Numbered from the stretch's first letter, positions 7,979-17,740 are shown. The stretch: 64,000 nt of DNA from Streptomyces netropsis (GCF_014203545.1 NZ_JACHJG010000001.1:806001-870000); one strand, 5' to 3'. The notes: generated by a model not told the origin, from the letters alone. Numbers and translations: made by a program.

Positions 7979-8017
7979 CGACAGGGGGCCGGGACATCAC
8001 GTCCCGGCCCCCTGTCG
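7979..8017. terminator. Bidirectional terminator between convergent genes
   Basis: Perfect 17-bp arms (7979-7995 and 8001-8017) enclose the loop ATCAC, between the stop of the DUF3040 gene and the stop of the convergent transglutaminase gene. Confidence 0.88.
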
Positions 8018-8064
8018 CATACCCGAGTTCCGCACACCCGTCGGCGGAAGCCCCCCAGCGGCCC

Positions 8065-10581
8065 TCAGCCCCGCTGGCGCGAGGGGCGCAGCGCCCCGCC
8101 CGCCCGGCGCCACACCGCCACGATCCGCCCGGTCCGCAGCCGTTCGAGCGCGGCCGACCAGCGCCGCGAACACGCCCACGCCACACGGGCGGCCGAGCGC
8201 GGAGCCAGCACGGCCCGCAGCCGCGCCCCCCGCCCCGCCGCCGCGCGCAGCCCGGCCCGTACCGACTCGACCTCGGCCGCCAACGCCCCGACCGGTCGGG
8301 GTGTAGGCGCGTACAGCGCCTGCTCGACCGCGGTGGCCACCCGGACGGCGGACTCGGCCGACGGCCCGTCCAACGCGCCGATCCGCACGATCCGCGCCGC
8401 CGCCTTCCGCGGGGTCTGCGCGTCGTCCGGCAGGATGCCGTAGTCCCAGGCGGAGTCGGTCAGCTCGCGCCAGGCCGCCAGCGTCCGCTCCACCGTCTCC
8501 CGCGGATCGTCGTCCGGCAGCACCGCCGGCCCCACGGGCCGACCGCCCGGCCCGGACGTTGCCGCCGCCGCGGCCTCTCCGGCGGGGCCACGCCGACTCG
8601 CGCCCGCGGTGCCGAGGCGCCGGGCTCGTACCCGTCGGCGCCAGAGCATCGGCAGCACGGGCAGGACGAGGACCACCAGCGCGGCCACCGCGACGGCCGT
8701 CACCGTGCCCGCCCGCGGCCCGCCGTCGGACGCACCGCCGCCCGGCTGCTGGGCGAGGGCCGGGCAGCCGTCGACCTTCTTCAGCCGCGGGGTGCAGTCG
8801 TCACCCGACCTGGCCGGCGCCGACGGCGCGGCGGACCGGTCGGGACGCGGGGAGGGCGCGCCCGGGTCCGACCCGGCGGGCGTCTCGGCGACCGTGTACT
8901 CGGGCGGGGTGCCGCGGCTCGGCGTGGGCTCGAAGCGGGTCCAGCCGGCCCCCTCGAAATACAACTCGGGCCAGGCGTGCGCGTCTTTGGAGCCGACCGA
9001 CATCGAGCCGTCCGCCTGCGGGGTGCCCGGGGTGAAACCGACCGCCACCCGCGCGGGGATGCCCAGCGTCCGCGCCATGGCCGCCATGGAGAAGGAGAAG
9101 TGGACGCAGAAGCCCTCCTTGGCCTGGAGGAACCTGGCGATGGCGTCGGGTCCGCTGCCCGAGCGCACCTCCGTGTCGTAGCGGAAGCCGCCGTCGACCG
9201 CGAACCACTCCTGAAGCTTCACGGCCTGCTGGTACGGGTTCGCCGCCCCCGCCGTCACCTTCCGCGCCGTCTGCGCCACCACCTTCGGCAGCGAGCCCGG
9301 CACCTTGGTGTACTCGCGCAGCAGCCGCTGCGGGGCCGCGGGCGCGGTGGAGAGCTGAGCCGCCGTCGGCTCCACCAGCAGGCTCGTCACCTGATAGCGC
9401 GCGCCCCGGGTGGTCTGCGCGTGGCCGCCGACCACCATCCGACCCTCCGGCTCGTACCGCCACCGGCCGCCGATCCGCACCTGCTGGGCCGGATAGGGGA
9501 GGGGCAGATAGGTCTGCGCGTACGAACCGGACGCCGCCACGGAGGTGTTGACCGGGTCCGTACGCACCCCGGGGGCCAGCCCGGCGGGGGTGGGCAGCGG
9601 GTCCGGCACCTCGGTGACGGGGCGGCCGGGGGACGTGCGCCAGGTCGAGCCGTCGAACTGATCGAGCGTCACGATGCGCAGATACAGGTCCCCGGTGTTC
9701 TGCGTGGAGGTGCGATAGCGCAGCACCTCGCGGTTCTCCGGCTGCCGGAGGCTGTCCTGGAGGGCGACCAGCGGGCTGACCGCGCCACTCCCGCCGCCTG
9801 TGCCGCCCTCGCCGGGGCTCTGGCCGCGCGCCTGGAGCAGCCCGCCGTCCATGGTCGGCAGCGCGGCCGGCACCAGCAGCGCGATGCCGAGCGCGAGCGC
9901 CCCGATCCGCCGGCCCGTACGGACCGGCGCGATGGCGGGCCCCTGGCCGGGGCCCAGCGGATGGGCCGCCGGGCCCGGCCGGGCACCCCCACCGCCGAAG
10001 ACCCGGCCCCACTGCGCGAGCCGGTCGCGGCCCTCGGCCAGGAGCAGCAGCAGATAGCCGGCCGCCGCGGCCAGGAACCACAGCCAGTCGGTGCCCTCCG
10101 CCAGCCCGGCCGCCACGGAATACAGCGCGAGCAACGGCAGCCCGGCCGGTGCGGCGCTGCGGTACGTGACCGCCAGCGCGTCCACCACCAGGCCGATCAC
10201 CAGCACCCCGCCGACCAGCATCAGTCGGATGGCCGCGGTCGCCGGCGCGGGGATGGCGTACCGCCCGATGTCGGACGCGCCCTCCCGCAGCAACTGCCCG
10301 AACTCCTGGAAGACGTCCGGCCCCGGCAGCAGCCCGCCGACCGCCTGCGCCCGCGCGAAGACCACGGTGAGCAGCAGCAGCGCCACCAGGGCCTGCACCG
10401 CCACCGTCAGCGCCCTGGCCAGCGGCACCCGGCGGGCGAGCACGCCCACCGACGTCTGGATGGTCAGCAGGAACGCCGCCTGCACGATCCACGCGGACCT
10501 GTCCACCAGCGGCAGCAGCGCACCGGCCGCCGCCAGCGTGGCCGCCGCCGCGCACACCGCCAGCCGAACTCCCCCGCTCAT
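8065..10581 (-). CDS. Transglutaminase-like membrane protein (DUF3488-TGase-DUF4129)
   Basis: An 838-residue membrane protein. Its N-terminal third holds about six to seven transmembrane helices (DUF3488). An extracytoplasmic transglutaminase-like domain follows, with the catalytic Cys in EGFCVHFSFSMAAMARTLGI and His in DAHAWPELYFEGAGW. Another transmembrane helix and a C-terminal DUF4129 segment close it. Such proteins occur with MoxR and DUF58 partners as here and are thought to act on envelope proteins. Its ATG overlaps the DUF58 stop by 4 bases, so the three genes form a coupled operon moxR-DUF58-TGase. Confidence 0.93.
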   Translation of the reverse strand: MSGGVRLAVCAAAATLAAAGALLPLVDRSAWIVQAAFLLTIQTSVGVLARRVPLARALTVAVQALVALLLLTVVFARAQAVGGLLPGPDVFQEFGQLLREGASDIGRYAIPAPATAAIRLMLVGGVLVIGLVVDALAVTYRSAAPAGLPLLALYSVAAGLAEGTDWLWFLAAAAGYLLLLLAEGRDRLAQWGRVFGGGGARPGPAAHPLGPGQGPAIAPVRTGRRIGALALGIALLVPAALPTMDGGLLQARGQSPGEGGTGGGSGAVSPLVALQDSLRQPENREVLRYRTSTQNTGDLYLRIVTLDQFDGSTWRTSPGRPVTEVPDPLPTPAGLAPGVRTDPVNTSVAASGSYAQTYLPLPYPAQQVRIGGRWRYEPEGRMVVGGHAQTTRGARYQVTSLLVEPTAAQLSTAPAAPQRLLREYTKVPGSLPKVVAQTARKVTAGAANPYQQAVKLQEWFAVDGGFRYDTEVRSGSGPDAIARFLQAKEGFCVHFSFSMAAMARTLGIPARVAVGFTPGTPQADGSMSVGSKDAHAWPELYFEGAGWTRFEPTPSRGTPPEYTVAETPAGSDPGAPSPRPDRSAAPSAPARSGDDCTPRLKKVDGCPALAQQPGGGASDGGPRAGTVTAVAVAALVVLVLPVLPMLWRRRVRARRLGTAGASRRGPAGEAAAAATSGPGGRPVGPAVLPDDDPRETVERTLAAWRELTDSAWDYGILPDDAQTPRKAAARIVRIGALDGPSAESAVRVATAVEQALYAPTPRPVGALAAEVESVRAGLRAAAGRGARLRAVLAPRSAARVAWACSRRWSAALERLRTGRIVAVWRRAGGALRPSRQRG

Positions 10582-11996
10582 GACCTGCCTCCCGCCACGC
10601 CGCCCCAGCCGCCCGTCGTCCCGCCCGCCGCGTCGTCACGGCCCGGGGCCGGGCCGGTGGAACCCGCCAGCCGCCACAGGTCCGCCAGCGGCGCGCCCGG
10701 GGTGACGGCCAGCGCCGTCCACCCGGCCTCCCGCAGCACGCGCAGCCGCCGCTCGCCGTCGAACCGCGCCCGGGAGCCTTGGCCACGCGGGTCGTACGCC
10801 CACGCGGCGGGATCCAGGACGAAGGCGACCGCCGTCACGCCGCGCTGCCGCATCCGCCCGGCCAGCATCGTCTGCTCCTCGTCCAGCTCGCCGAAGAACG
10901 CCACCAGCAGCCCGCCGGCACCGCCGCGCAGGGTGTCGTAGGCGGCGGCCAGCCCCGTCTCCTCGGAGTGGCCCACCACCGCGAGGGTGTCCAGCATCAG
11001 CCCGGCCGCGTCCGCGGAGTCGTGCGCGGAGCCGCCGTAGCCGCCCATGCCGTCGGGGCCGGGCACCGAGCTTCCGGTGTCGGTCAGCAGCCGCACGGAG
11101 AAACCCCGCTCCAGCAGATGGACCGCCGTGGAGGCCGCCCCCGACACCGCCCATTCGAAGGGGGAGGCGGGCCCGGCGCCCTCGTAGGCGATGCCGCGGG
11201 TGTCCAGCAGCACCGTGCAGTGGGCCCGGTGCGGCTGCTCCTCGCGGCGCACCATCAGCTCGCCGTAGCGGGCGGTGGAGCGCCAGTGCACCCGGCGCAG
11301 GTCGTCGCCGTGGCGGTAGCCGCGCGGTATGACGTCGTCCTCGCCGGCCAGCGCGAGGGAGTGGTGCCGGCCGTCGCCGTAGCCCGCCGCCTCGCCACCG
11401 AGCCGCACGGGCGGCAGCGGATCCACGCGCGGCACGACCGTCAGGGTGTCGAAGGCGCTGAAACCCCGGGTCAGCTCGCACATCCCGAACGGGTCCGTCA
11501 GCCGCAGCTGCAACGGCCCCAGCGGATAGCGGCCGCGCAGATCCGAGCGGACCCGGTAGGACACCTCGCGGCGGCCGCCCGGCTCGATCCGGTCCAGGAC
11601 GAAGCGCGGGCGCGGCCCCAGCACGTACGGCACCCGGTCCTGGAGCATCAGCAGCCCGGTGGGGAGCCGCGAGACGCTGTCGATCCGCAGGTGCACCCGC
11701 GCCTCGGCGGTCGCGGGCACCCGCGACGGCGACAGCCGTCTGCTGCCGGTGACCCGGTGCCGGGTGCGGTGCAACACGATCACGCACACCACGGGCAGCA
11801 CGGCCAGCAGCAGCCCCACCCGCAGCAGGTCCGACTGGCCGAGGACGTACGAACACCCGGCGGCCGCGACGCCCGCCGCCAGGAAGGAGCGGCCACGGGT
11901 GGTCAGCCCGCCGAACGCCGCCCACAGGCCGCTGCGCGCGGCCCCCCTCTCCCCGGGCTCTCCCGGGCCTCGCGAGGGGGCTCCCCCGGATGCCAT
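10578..11996 (-). CDS. DUF58 domain protein
   Basis: A 472-residue protein with two N-terminal transmembrane helices (after GLTTRGRSFLAAGVAAAGCS) and a DUF58 signature around RRVHWRSTARYGELMVRREE. A von Willebrand A-like fold region follows (TVLLDTRG). DUF58 proteins pair with MoxR AAA+ ATPases as substrate or adaptor subunits. I chose ATG 11996, which overlaps the moxR stop codon (TGATG). The open frame to 12050 lies inside moxR. Confidence 0.92.
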   Translation of the reverse strand: MASGGAPSRGPGEPGERGAARSGLWAAFGGLTTRGRSFLAAGVAAAGCSYVLGQSDLLRVGLLLAVLPVVCVIVLHRTRHRVTGSRRLSPSRVPATAEARVHLRIDSVSRLPTGLLMLQDRVPYVLGPRPRFVLDRIEPGGRREVSYRVRSDLRGRYPLGPLQLRLTDPFGMCELTRGFSAFDTLTVVPRVDPLPPVRLGGEAAGYGDGRHHSLALAGEDDVIPRGYRHGDDLRRVHWRSTARYGELMVRREEQPHRAHCTVLLDTRGIAYEGAGPASPFEWAVSGAASTAVHLLERGFSVRLLTDTGSSVPGPDGMGGYGGSAHDSADAAGLMLDTLAVVGHSEETGLAAAYDTLRGGAGGLLVAFFGELDEEQTMLAGRMRQRGVTAVAFVLDPAAWAYDPRGQGSRARFDGERRLRVLREAGWTALAVTPGAPLADLWRLAGSTGPAPGRDDAAGGTTGGWGGVAGGRS

Positions 11997-13024
11997 CACA
12001 GCCTCCGCGCCCCCGGGGGCTGGTGGCCGGGCGGCTGCGGCTGACGCCACGCCTGCGCCGACGGATCGGGCACCGGGGTCCGCTGGAGGATGTCGACGAC
12101 GACCTGCTCGGCCGTGCGCCGGCTCAGCTGGGCCTGCGCGGTGGGCAGCAGCCGGTGCGCGAGCACCGCCACGGCCAGCGACTGGACGTCGTCGGGCAGG
12201 GTGAAGTCCCGGCCGGCCAGCGCCGCGGCGGCCTTGGCCGCGCGCAGCAGGTGCAGTGTCGCCCGCGGCGACGCCCCGAGTCGCAGATCGGGGTGCTGCC
12301 GGGTCGCGCCCACCAGGTCCACCGCGTACCGCCGCACGGACTCGGCGACGTGCACCGCCCGGACCGCCTCGACGAGCTTGACGATGTCGTGCGCGTGCGC
12401 GACGGGCTGGAGGTCGTCCAGCGGCGAGACGCCGCCGTGCACGTCCAGCATGCGCAGCTCGGCCTCCGGGTGCGGATAGCCGATCGAGACCCGGGCCATG
12501 AAGCGGTCGCGCTGCGCCTCGGGCAGCGGATAGGTGCCCTCCATCTCGACCGGGTTCTGCGTGGCCACCACCATGAACGGGCTGGGCAGCTCGTAGCTGT
12601 GCCCGTCGACGGTGACCTGGCGCTCCTCCATCGACTCCAGCAGCGCCGACTGGGTCTTGGGCGAGGCGCGGTTGATCTCGTCGCCGATGACGATCTGGGC
12701 GAAGATCGCACCGGGCTTGAACTCGAAGTCCCGACGCTGCTGGTCGAAGACGCTCACACCGGTGATATCGGACGGCAGCAGGTCCGGCGTGAACTGGATG
12801 CGCCGCACCGAGCAGTCGATGGACCGCGCCAGCGCCTTGGCGAGCATGGTCTTGCCCACCCCCGGCACATCCTCGATCAAGAGATGCCCCTCGGCGAGCA
12901 GCACGGTCAGCGAGAGCCGTACGACCTCCGGCTTGCCCTCGATCACGCCCTCCACCGATCTGCGGACCCGCTCCGCTGTGGTGGTCAGATCGCTGAGGCT
13001 CGCTCGTTCGTCATAGGTCGTCAC
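11996..13024 (-). CDS. moxR: MoxR family AAA+ ATPase
   Basis: A 342-residue AAA+ chaperone-like ATPase. Walker A is in EDVPGVGKTMLAKALARSI, Walker B in IVIGDEINRASPKTQSALLE, and sensor 1 in FMVVATQNPVEMEGTYPLPEAQ. It probably matures or remodels membrane or extracytoplasmic protein complexes together with the DUF58 and transglutaminase proteins encoded directly downstream. GTG 13024 was chosen because GAGGAGG lies 6-7 bases upstream and the length is normal for the family. The frame is open to 13168 but not protein-like. Confidence 0.94.
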   Translation of the reverse strand: MTTYDERASLSDLTTTAERVRRSVEGVIEGKPEVVRLSLTVLLAEGHLLIEDVPGVGKTMLAKALARSIDCSVRRIQFTPDLLPSDITGVSVFDQQRRDFEFKPGAIFAQIVIGDEINRASPKTQSALLESMEERQVTVDGHSYELPSPFMVVATQNPVEMEGTYPLPEAQRDRFMARVSIGYPHPEAELRMLDVHGGVSPLDDLQPVAHAHDIVKLVEAVRAVHVAESVRRYAVDLVGATRQHPDLRLGASPRATLHLLRAAKAAAALAGRDFTLPDDVQSLAVAVLAHRLLPTAQAQLSRRTAEQVVVDILQRTPVPDPSAQAWRQPQPPGHQPPGARRL

Positions 13025-13209
13025 CCGGCCCTCCTCGGCCCTTCCCCACGCTCCTTCGGGAGCAGGGGATACCCCAATCCGAGCCGGGCCCGTGGGTACG
13101 GACCGGCCCTCCCCGAAACGTGTCCGCCGCGCCCCCGCCGTTCGCGGAGGCGGGCGCCACGTACGCATTCTGGCCGCTCAGGCGGTGTTGCGTCACCGCC
13201 TGTGGACAA

Positions 13210-13764
13210 TCAGCGCTGCGGGTCGATCTCGCGCAGCAGACCCGTCGTCACGTCGAAGACGAAGCCGCGCACGTCGTCGGTGTGCGGCAGGAACGGCGAG
13301 GTGCGGACCCGCTGCATGGACTGCCGGACATCCTTGTCGAGGTCCTTGAACGCCTCCACCGCCCACGCCGGACGCTGCCCGACCTCGGCCTCGATCTCGT
13401 GCCGGAAGTCCTCGGTCAGGTTCAGCAGACCGCAACCGGTGTGGTGGATCAGGACCACCGAGCGGGTGCCGAGCGCCCGCTGGCTGATCGTCAGGGAGCG
13501 GATGATGTCGTCGGTGACCACACCGCCGGCGTTGCGGATGGTGTGGCAGTCGCCGAGCTCCAGGCCCAGTGCGGCGTGCAGGTCGAGACGGGCGTCCATG
13601 CAGGCCACCACGGCGACCTTCAGCACGGGACGGGCGTCCATGCCCGGGTCGGTGAACGCGGAGGCGTACTTTGCGTTGGCCTCGACCAGACGGTCGGTGA
13701 CCGTCTTCCCGGAGTGGTCGCGGTCGGAGGTCGGCTGCGAGGGCTGAGACGCGGATATCGACAT
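13210..13764 (-). CDS. Beta-class carbonic anhydrase
   Basis: A 184-residue enzyme for CO2 hydration. Zinc ligands and the catalytic dyad are visible: Cys, Asp and Arg in VACMDARLD, and His and Cys in LIHHTGCGLL. The sequence TIRNAGGVVTDDIIRSL is the conserved beta-CA stretch of the small actinobacterial (Rv1284-like) type. The start is uncertain: ATG 13764 gives the family-like N-terminus, while ATGs at 13794 and 13830 would add residues, and none has a strong ribosome site. It lies 185 bases upstream of moxR on the same strand. Confidence 0.92.
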   Translation of the reverse strand: MSISASQPSQPTSDRDHSGKTVTDRLVEANAKYASAFTDPGMDARPVLKVAVVACMDARLDLHAALGLELGDCHTIRNAGGVVTDDIIRSLTISQRALGTRSVVLIHHTGCGLLNLTEDFRHEIEAEVGQRPAWAVEAFKDLDKDVRQSMQRVRTSPFLPHTDDVRGFVFDVTTGLLREIDPQR

Positions 13765-13983
13765 ATGCACGAAGGTAGTCGGCGCGCGGCTCATCGGCCC
13801 GCTATAAGGGCGGGCAAACGCCGCCAACACGGCCTCCTGTGAGGTATGCCACAGGCCGGGCGCCCCTGCCGCCGTCCGGGTGAAGGCACCCTCCTCCCGG
13901 GCCGGTCACGGAGCCCGCCCCCCGCTCCCGACGCGTTCGCGCGGCCGCGCCCAAGGCCGGGGCGGGACGCGCTGGCCGGTTGA

Positions 13984-14025
13984 TTGACCGAAGGGACGAG
14001 TGGACTAAAGTGGCGCGAAGTGGGA
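13984..14025 (+). promoter_or_regulatory. dcw promoter with three MraZ-box-like repeats
   Basis: TTGACC (13984-13989), a 16-base spacer and TAAAGT (14006-14011) form a good promoter. Three GTGG repeats start at 14000, 14010 and 14020 with an exact 10-base period (GTGGAC, GTGGCG, GTGGGA) and overlap the -10. Known MraZ sites are TGGGN repeats with this period. No mraZ gene is present here. The remaining 448-base gap 13765-14212 holds no gene I can support, so the rsmH leader would be about 195 bases long. Confidence 0.55.
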
Positions 14026-14212
14026 GGCCTGACGCTCCCCTTGGAACCGAAAACCCGCACGTGCGCGCCGCGTACGTACCCCTCGGCCTCCTCCCGCTCC
14101 CCGGTCGCCCGACACCACTTCCCCGGTGCCGGACCGGCCGCTTCCCCTTCGAGCGGGTGGGGACCCGGGGATGCGTACGCCCGCGGACCTCCCCGGACTC
14201 TCAGAAGGGCGC

Positions 14213-15172
14213 ATGAGCAGCAACGCGCGACACGTCCCCGTCATGCTCCAGCGCTGCCTGGACATGCTCGCCCCCGCTCTCGCCGAGCCCGGCGCGGTCG
14301 TCGTCGACTGCACCCTCGGCGCCGGCGGACACAGCGAGGCGCTGCTCACCCGCTTCCCCGAGGTCCGGCTCGTCGCCCTCGACCGCGACCCCACCGCCCT
14401 GGCGCTCGCCGGGGAGCGGCTCGCCCCCTTCGGCGACCGCGCCACGCTGGTGCGCGCCGTCTACCACGAGCTCCCCGAGGTGCTGGAGAAGCTGGAGATC
14501 CCGCGGGTCCAGGGCGTCCTCTTCGACCTCGGCGTCTCCTCCATGCAGCTCGACGAGGCCGACCGCGGCTTCGCGTACGCCCAGGACGCCCCGCTGGACA
14601 TGCGGATGGACCAGACGACGGGGCTCAGCGCCGCGGAGGTCCTCAACACCTACGCGCCCGGCGAGCTGGTGCGCATCCTGCGCGCCTACGGCGAGGAGAA
14701 GCAGGCCAAGCGGATCGTCAGCGCCATCGTCAAGGAGCGGGCGAAGGAGCCCTTCACCAACAGCGCCCGGCTCGTCGAGCTGATCCGCGACGCGCTGCCG
14801 CAGGCCGCCAAGCGCACCGGCGGCAACCCCGCCAAGCGCACCTTCCAGGCCCTGCGCATCGAGGTCAACGCGGAGCTGGCCAGCGTCGAGCAGGCCATCC
14901 CCAACGCCGTCGCCGCCCTCGCGGTCGGCGGCCGGATCGCCGTGCTGTCCTACCAGTCGCTGGAGGACCGCATCGTCAAGCAGGTCTTCGCGGCGGGCGC
15001 CGCCAACACCGCGCCGCCCGGACTGCCGGTCGTCCCCGAGCGCTACCAGCCGCGGCTGAAGCTCCTCACCCGCGGCGCCGAGCTGCCCACCGAGGAAGAG
15101 ATCGCCGAGAACCGGCGCGCCGCACCCGCCCGGCTGCGCGGCGCCGAGCGCATCCGCGAGGACGCCCCGTGA
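14213..15172 (+). CDS. rsmH: 16S rRNA (cytosine1402-N4)-methyltransferase RsmH (MraW)
   Basis: A 319-residue SAM-dependent enzyme that methylates the N4 of C1402 in 16S rRNA. The N-terminus [15 protein letters not shown] leads to the SAM motif [16 protein letters not shown]. Later [19 protein letters not shown] and the C-terminal [16 protein letters not shown] segment ([16 protein letters not shown]) are diagnostic. ATG 14213 has AGAAGGG upstream and fits the family length. It opens the dcw operon. Its stop overlaps the GTG of ftsL by 4 bases. Confidence 0.97.
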   Translation: MSSNARHVPVMLQRCLDMLAPALAEPGAVVVDCTLGAGGHSEALLTRFPEVRLVALDRDPTALALAGERLAPFGDRATLVRAVYHELPEVLEKLEIPRVQGVLFDLGVSSMQLDEADRGFAYAQDAPLDMRMDQTTGLSAAEVLNTYAPGELVRILRAYGEEKQAKRIVSAIVKERAKEPFTNSARLVELIRDALPQAAKRTGGNPAKRTFQALRIEVNAELASVEQAIPNAVAALAVGGRIAVLSYQSLEDRIVKQVFAAGAANTAPPGLPVVPERYQPRLKLLTRGAELPTEEEIAENRRAAPARLRGAERIREDAP

Positions 15173-15666
15173 CAGTGGCCGCCCGCGGCCCGGGCGCGCG
15201 CCTGATCCGGCTGCTGCCCGCCGGAGCCGTCGGAGCGAAGCGGACCCCGTTCGTCCTGCTGGTCGTGGTGCTGCTCGGCTCCGGGCTGCTCTCGCTGCTG
15301 GTGCTCAACTCCTCACTCAACCAGGGCTCCTTCGAGCTCAGCCGGCTCCAGCGCAAGAGCACCGAGCTGACCGATGAGCAGCAGGCGCTGCAGCAGGAGG
15401 TCGACCAGCTCGCCGCCCCGGACGCGCTGGAGCGCCGCGCCCGCGAGCTCGGCATGGTCCCCGGCGGCAGCCCCGTCTTCCTCGACCCGGACGGCACCGT
15501 CCACGGCGCCCCGTCCCCGGCCGCCGCCGACCCCGCCTCCTTCACCACCTCGTTCGACCCGGCCGCCCCGGCCCCCGCCCCGCCGCCGCTCCCGGTCCCC
15601 GCTCCCCAGGTCCCCGCCCCCGACGCCCGTACGGCAGTGAAGCCCATTCCGACCACCGGCAGGTGA
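15169..15666 (+). CDS. ftsL: FtsL-like septum formation initiator
   Basis: A 165-residue bitopic division protein. It has a short cytoplasmic basic N-terminus, one transmembrane helix (residues about 25-46, [20 protein letters not shown]), then a leucine-zipper-like coiled coil (about residues 50-92, [20 protein letters not shown]) and a proline/alanine-rich tail. Bacterial FtsL forms a complex with DivIC (FtsB) and FtsQ at the septum. GTG 15169 overlaps the rsmH stop, which indicates translational coupling. Its place between rsmH and ftsI is the canonical position. Confidence 0.93.
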   Translation: MTVAARGPGARLIRLLPAGAVGAKRTPFVLLVVVLLGSGLLSLLVLNSSLNQGSFELSRLQRKSTELTDEQQALQQEVDQLAAPDALERRARELGMVPGGSPVFLDPDGTVHGAPSPAAADPASFTTSFDPAAPAPAPPPLPVPAPQVPAPDARTAVKPIPTTGR

Positions 15667-15670
15667 CGCA

Positions 15671-15787
15671 GTGCCGCAAACCCCCGGGGTACGGCCCCCG
15701 CGCTTCTCGCAGGCCCCACCGGCCGCCGGGCCGGCCGGGCCCACGGCCGCGTACCGGCGGCGGCCCCGGAGGGTGAGCGCGACATGA
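15671..15787 (+). CDS. Possible 38-residue small ORF bridging ftsL and ftsI
   Basis: The 117-base gap between ftsL and ftsI has an open frame from GTG 15671 to TGA 15787. It has a weak AGGTGA ribosome site and its stop overlaps the ftsI ATG as ATGA. The peptide is basic and proline-rich (ends RRRPRRVSAT) and matches nothing I know. It may serve only to couple translation of ftsI, or be chance in high-GC DNA. Confidence 0.3.
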   Translation: MPQTPGVRPPRFSQAPPAAGPAGPTAAYRRRPRRVSAT

Positions 15788-17727
15788 CGGCCCCCCGTCG
15801 CCCCCGAGAGCCCCGCGACCCCCGCCGCCGCGTCCCCGGGCCCGCCCGCCCCGCCGCCCGCCCCGCCCGCGCCCCGCGCCCCGCGGCCTACCGCGCTGGC
15901 GCCCGGCCGCTGCGGCTCGGCAGCCCCCGGCCACGGCTGCGCATGGTCGGCGCCGGGCTCACGCTCGTCCTGCTGGTCTTCACCGTGCGGCTGCTCCAGG
16001 TGCAGGCCGTGGACGCCAGCGCCTACGCCGCCAAGGCGAACGTCAACCGCTACATCCCCGTCACGCTGGCCGCCGAGCGCGGCGCCATCACCGACCGGGC
16101 CGGCATCGACCTCGCCACCACCGTCGACGCGTACGACATCACCGCCGCCCCCGACCTGCTGACCCCCGAGCGGATCAAGACGGCCGGCGCGGCCCGCCAG
16201 GCCGCCGAACTGCTCGCCCCCCTGCTCGCCGAGCGGCCGGCGGTGCTGGAGCAGAAGCTCACCGCCAACCCCAAGTCGAAGTACGTCGTCCTCGCCCGCC
16301 GGCAGGCCCCCAAGGTCTGGAACCGGATCAAGGAGCTGAAGAAGACCACCGCCGACCGGGCGAAGGCGAAGCAGGGCGTCGACGTTCTCGCGGGCGTCAA
16401 CCGCGAGTCCCACAGCAAGCGCGTCTACCCCAACGGTGACCTCGCCGCCGGGATACTGGGCTTCGTCAACGCCGAGGGCCAGGGCGGCGGCGGCATCGAG
16501 GCCCAGCTGAACAAGGAGCTCGCCGGCAAGGACGGCAAGCTCGTCTACGCCCAGTCCGGCGGCCGTCAGGTCCCCACCGGCGACCTCAAGGAACAGCCCG
16601 CCGTGCCCGGCTCCGACGTCGAGCTGACCATCGACCGCGACATCCAGTGGGCCGCCCAGAACGCCATCGCCGAGCAGGTGAAGGAGTCCGCCGCGGACCG
16701 CGGCTACGTCGTCGTCCAGGACACCCGCAGCGGCGAGATCCTGGCCATGGCCAACGCCCCCGGCTACAACCCCAACGACCTCGCCCACGCCGACGGCAAC
16801 GCCATGGGCAACGCCGCGCTCCAGGACGCGTACGAACCGGGCAGCGTCAGCAAGGTGATGACCATGGCCGCCGTCCTGGAGGAGGGCAAGGCCACCCCGG
16901 CCACCCATGTCGAGGTGCCGAACCGGCTGCCCCGCGCCGACCGGGCCTTCGCCGACGACATCGACCACGCCACCTGGCACCTCACCCTCAACGGGGTGCT
17001 CGCCAAGTCCAGCAACATCGGCACGATCCTCGCCGCCGAACAGCTCGGCAAGGACCAGCCGCAGGCCAACCGCGTCCTCCACTCCTACCTGCGGAAATTC
17101 GGCATCGGCGGGCCCACCGGCCTCGGCTTCCCGGGCGAGACGCCCGGCATCCTCGCCAAGCCGCAGAAGTGGAGCGCCTCCCAGCAGTACACGATCCCCT
17201 TCGGCCAGGGACTCTCCCTGAACGCCGTACAGGCCGCGTCCGTGTACTCCACCATCGCCGGCGGCGGGGAGCGGGTGCAGCCCACGCTCGTACGCGGCAT
17301 CAAGGGCCCCGACGGCCGCTTCACCCCCGCCCCGGCCCCGCCGCGCACCCGTGTGGTCAGCGAGCGGACCGCCAGGACCCTGGCCACCATGCTGGAATCC
17401 GTCATCGACGACCGGGAGGGCACCGGCACGAAGGCGAAGATCCCCGGCTACCGCGTCGCGGGCAAGACCGGCACGTCCAACCGGGTGGATCCGCAGACCG
17501 GGCGCTACCACGGCTACACCGCCTCCTTCGCCGGATTCGCCCCCGCCGACCAGCCCCGGATCACCGTCTACTGCGCCATCCAGAACCCCACCGAGGGCAG
17601 CTATTTCGGCGGCCAGATCTGCGGCCCCGTCTACAAGAAGGTCATGGAGTTCGCGCTCAAGACCCTCCAGGTGCCGCCGTCCGGCACCCAGCCTCCCCGG
17701 CTGCCGGTGAACTACGGCGACCGCTGA
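15784..17727 (+). CDS. ftsI: Peptidoglycan DD-transpeptidase FtsI (PBP3)
   Basis: A 647-residue class B penicillin-binding protein that crosslinks septal peptidoglycan. A long basic, proline-rich cytoplasmic tail is followed by one transmembrane helix (residues about 54-74), the PBP dimerisation domain and the transpeptidase domain. Active-site motifs are SVSK in YEPGSVSKVMTMAA, SSN in AKSSNIGTI and KTGT in VAGKTGTSNR. GGAGGG lies about 9 bases before ATG 15784. It is followed by murE after 13 bases. No PASTA domains are present. Confidence 0.96.
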   Translation: MTAPRRPREPRDPRRRVPGPARPAARPARAPRPAAYRAGARPLRLGSPRPRLRMVGAGLTLVLLVFTVRLLQVQAVDASAYAAKANVNRYIPVTLAAERGAITDRAGIDLATTVDAYDITAAPDLLTPERIKTAGAARQAAELLAPLLAERPAVLEQKLTANPKSKYVVLARRQAPKVWNRIKELKKTTADRAKAKQGVDVLAGVNRESHSKRVYPNGDLAAGILGFVNAEGQGGGGIEAQLNKELAGKDGKLVYAQSGGRQVPTGDLKEQPAVPGSDVELTIDRDIQWAAQNAIAEQVKESAADRGYVVVQDTRSGEILAMANAPGYNPNDLAHADGNAMGNAALQDAYEPGSVSKVMTMAAVLEEGKATPATHVEVPNRLPRADRAFADDIDHATWHLTLNGVLAKSSNIGTILAAEQLGKDQPQANRVLHSYLRKFGIGGPTGLGFPGETPGILAKPQKWSASQQYTIPFGQGLSLNAVQAASVYSTIAGGGERVQPTLVRGIKGPDGRFTPAPAPPRTRVVSERTARTLATMLESVIDDREGTGTKAKIPGYRVAGKTGTSNRVDPQTGRYHGYTASFAGFAPADQPRITVYCAIQNPTEGSYFGGQICGPVYKKVMEFALKTLQVPPSGTQPPRLPVNYGDR

Positions 17728-17740
17728 ACCGGGGGCGGCC

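Noticed and set aside
13831..14212. Possible mraZ gene upstream of rsmH
   Set aside because: No frame in this stretch gives a protein resembling MraZ, and those that read through are Arg/Pro/Ser-rich shadows.
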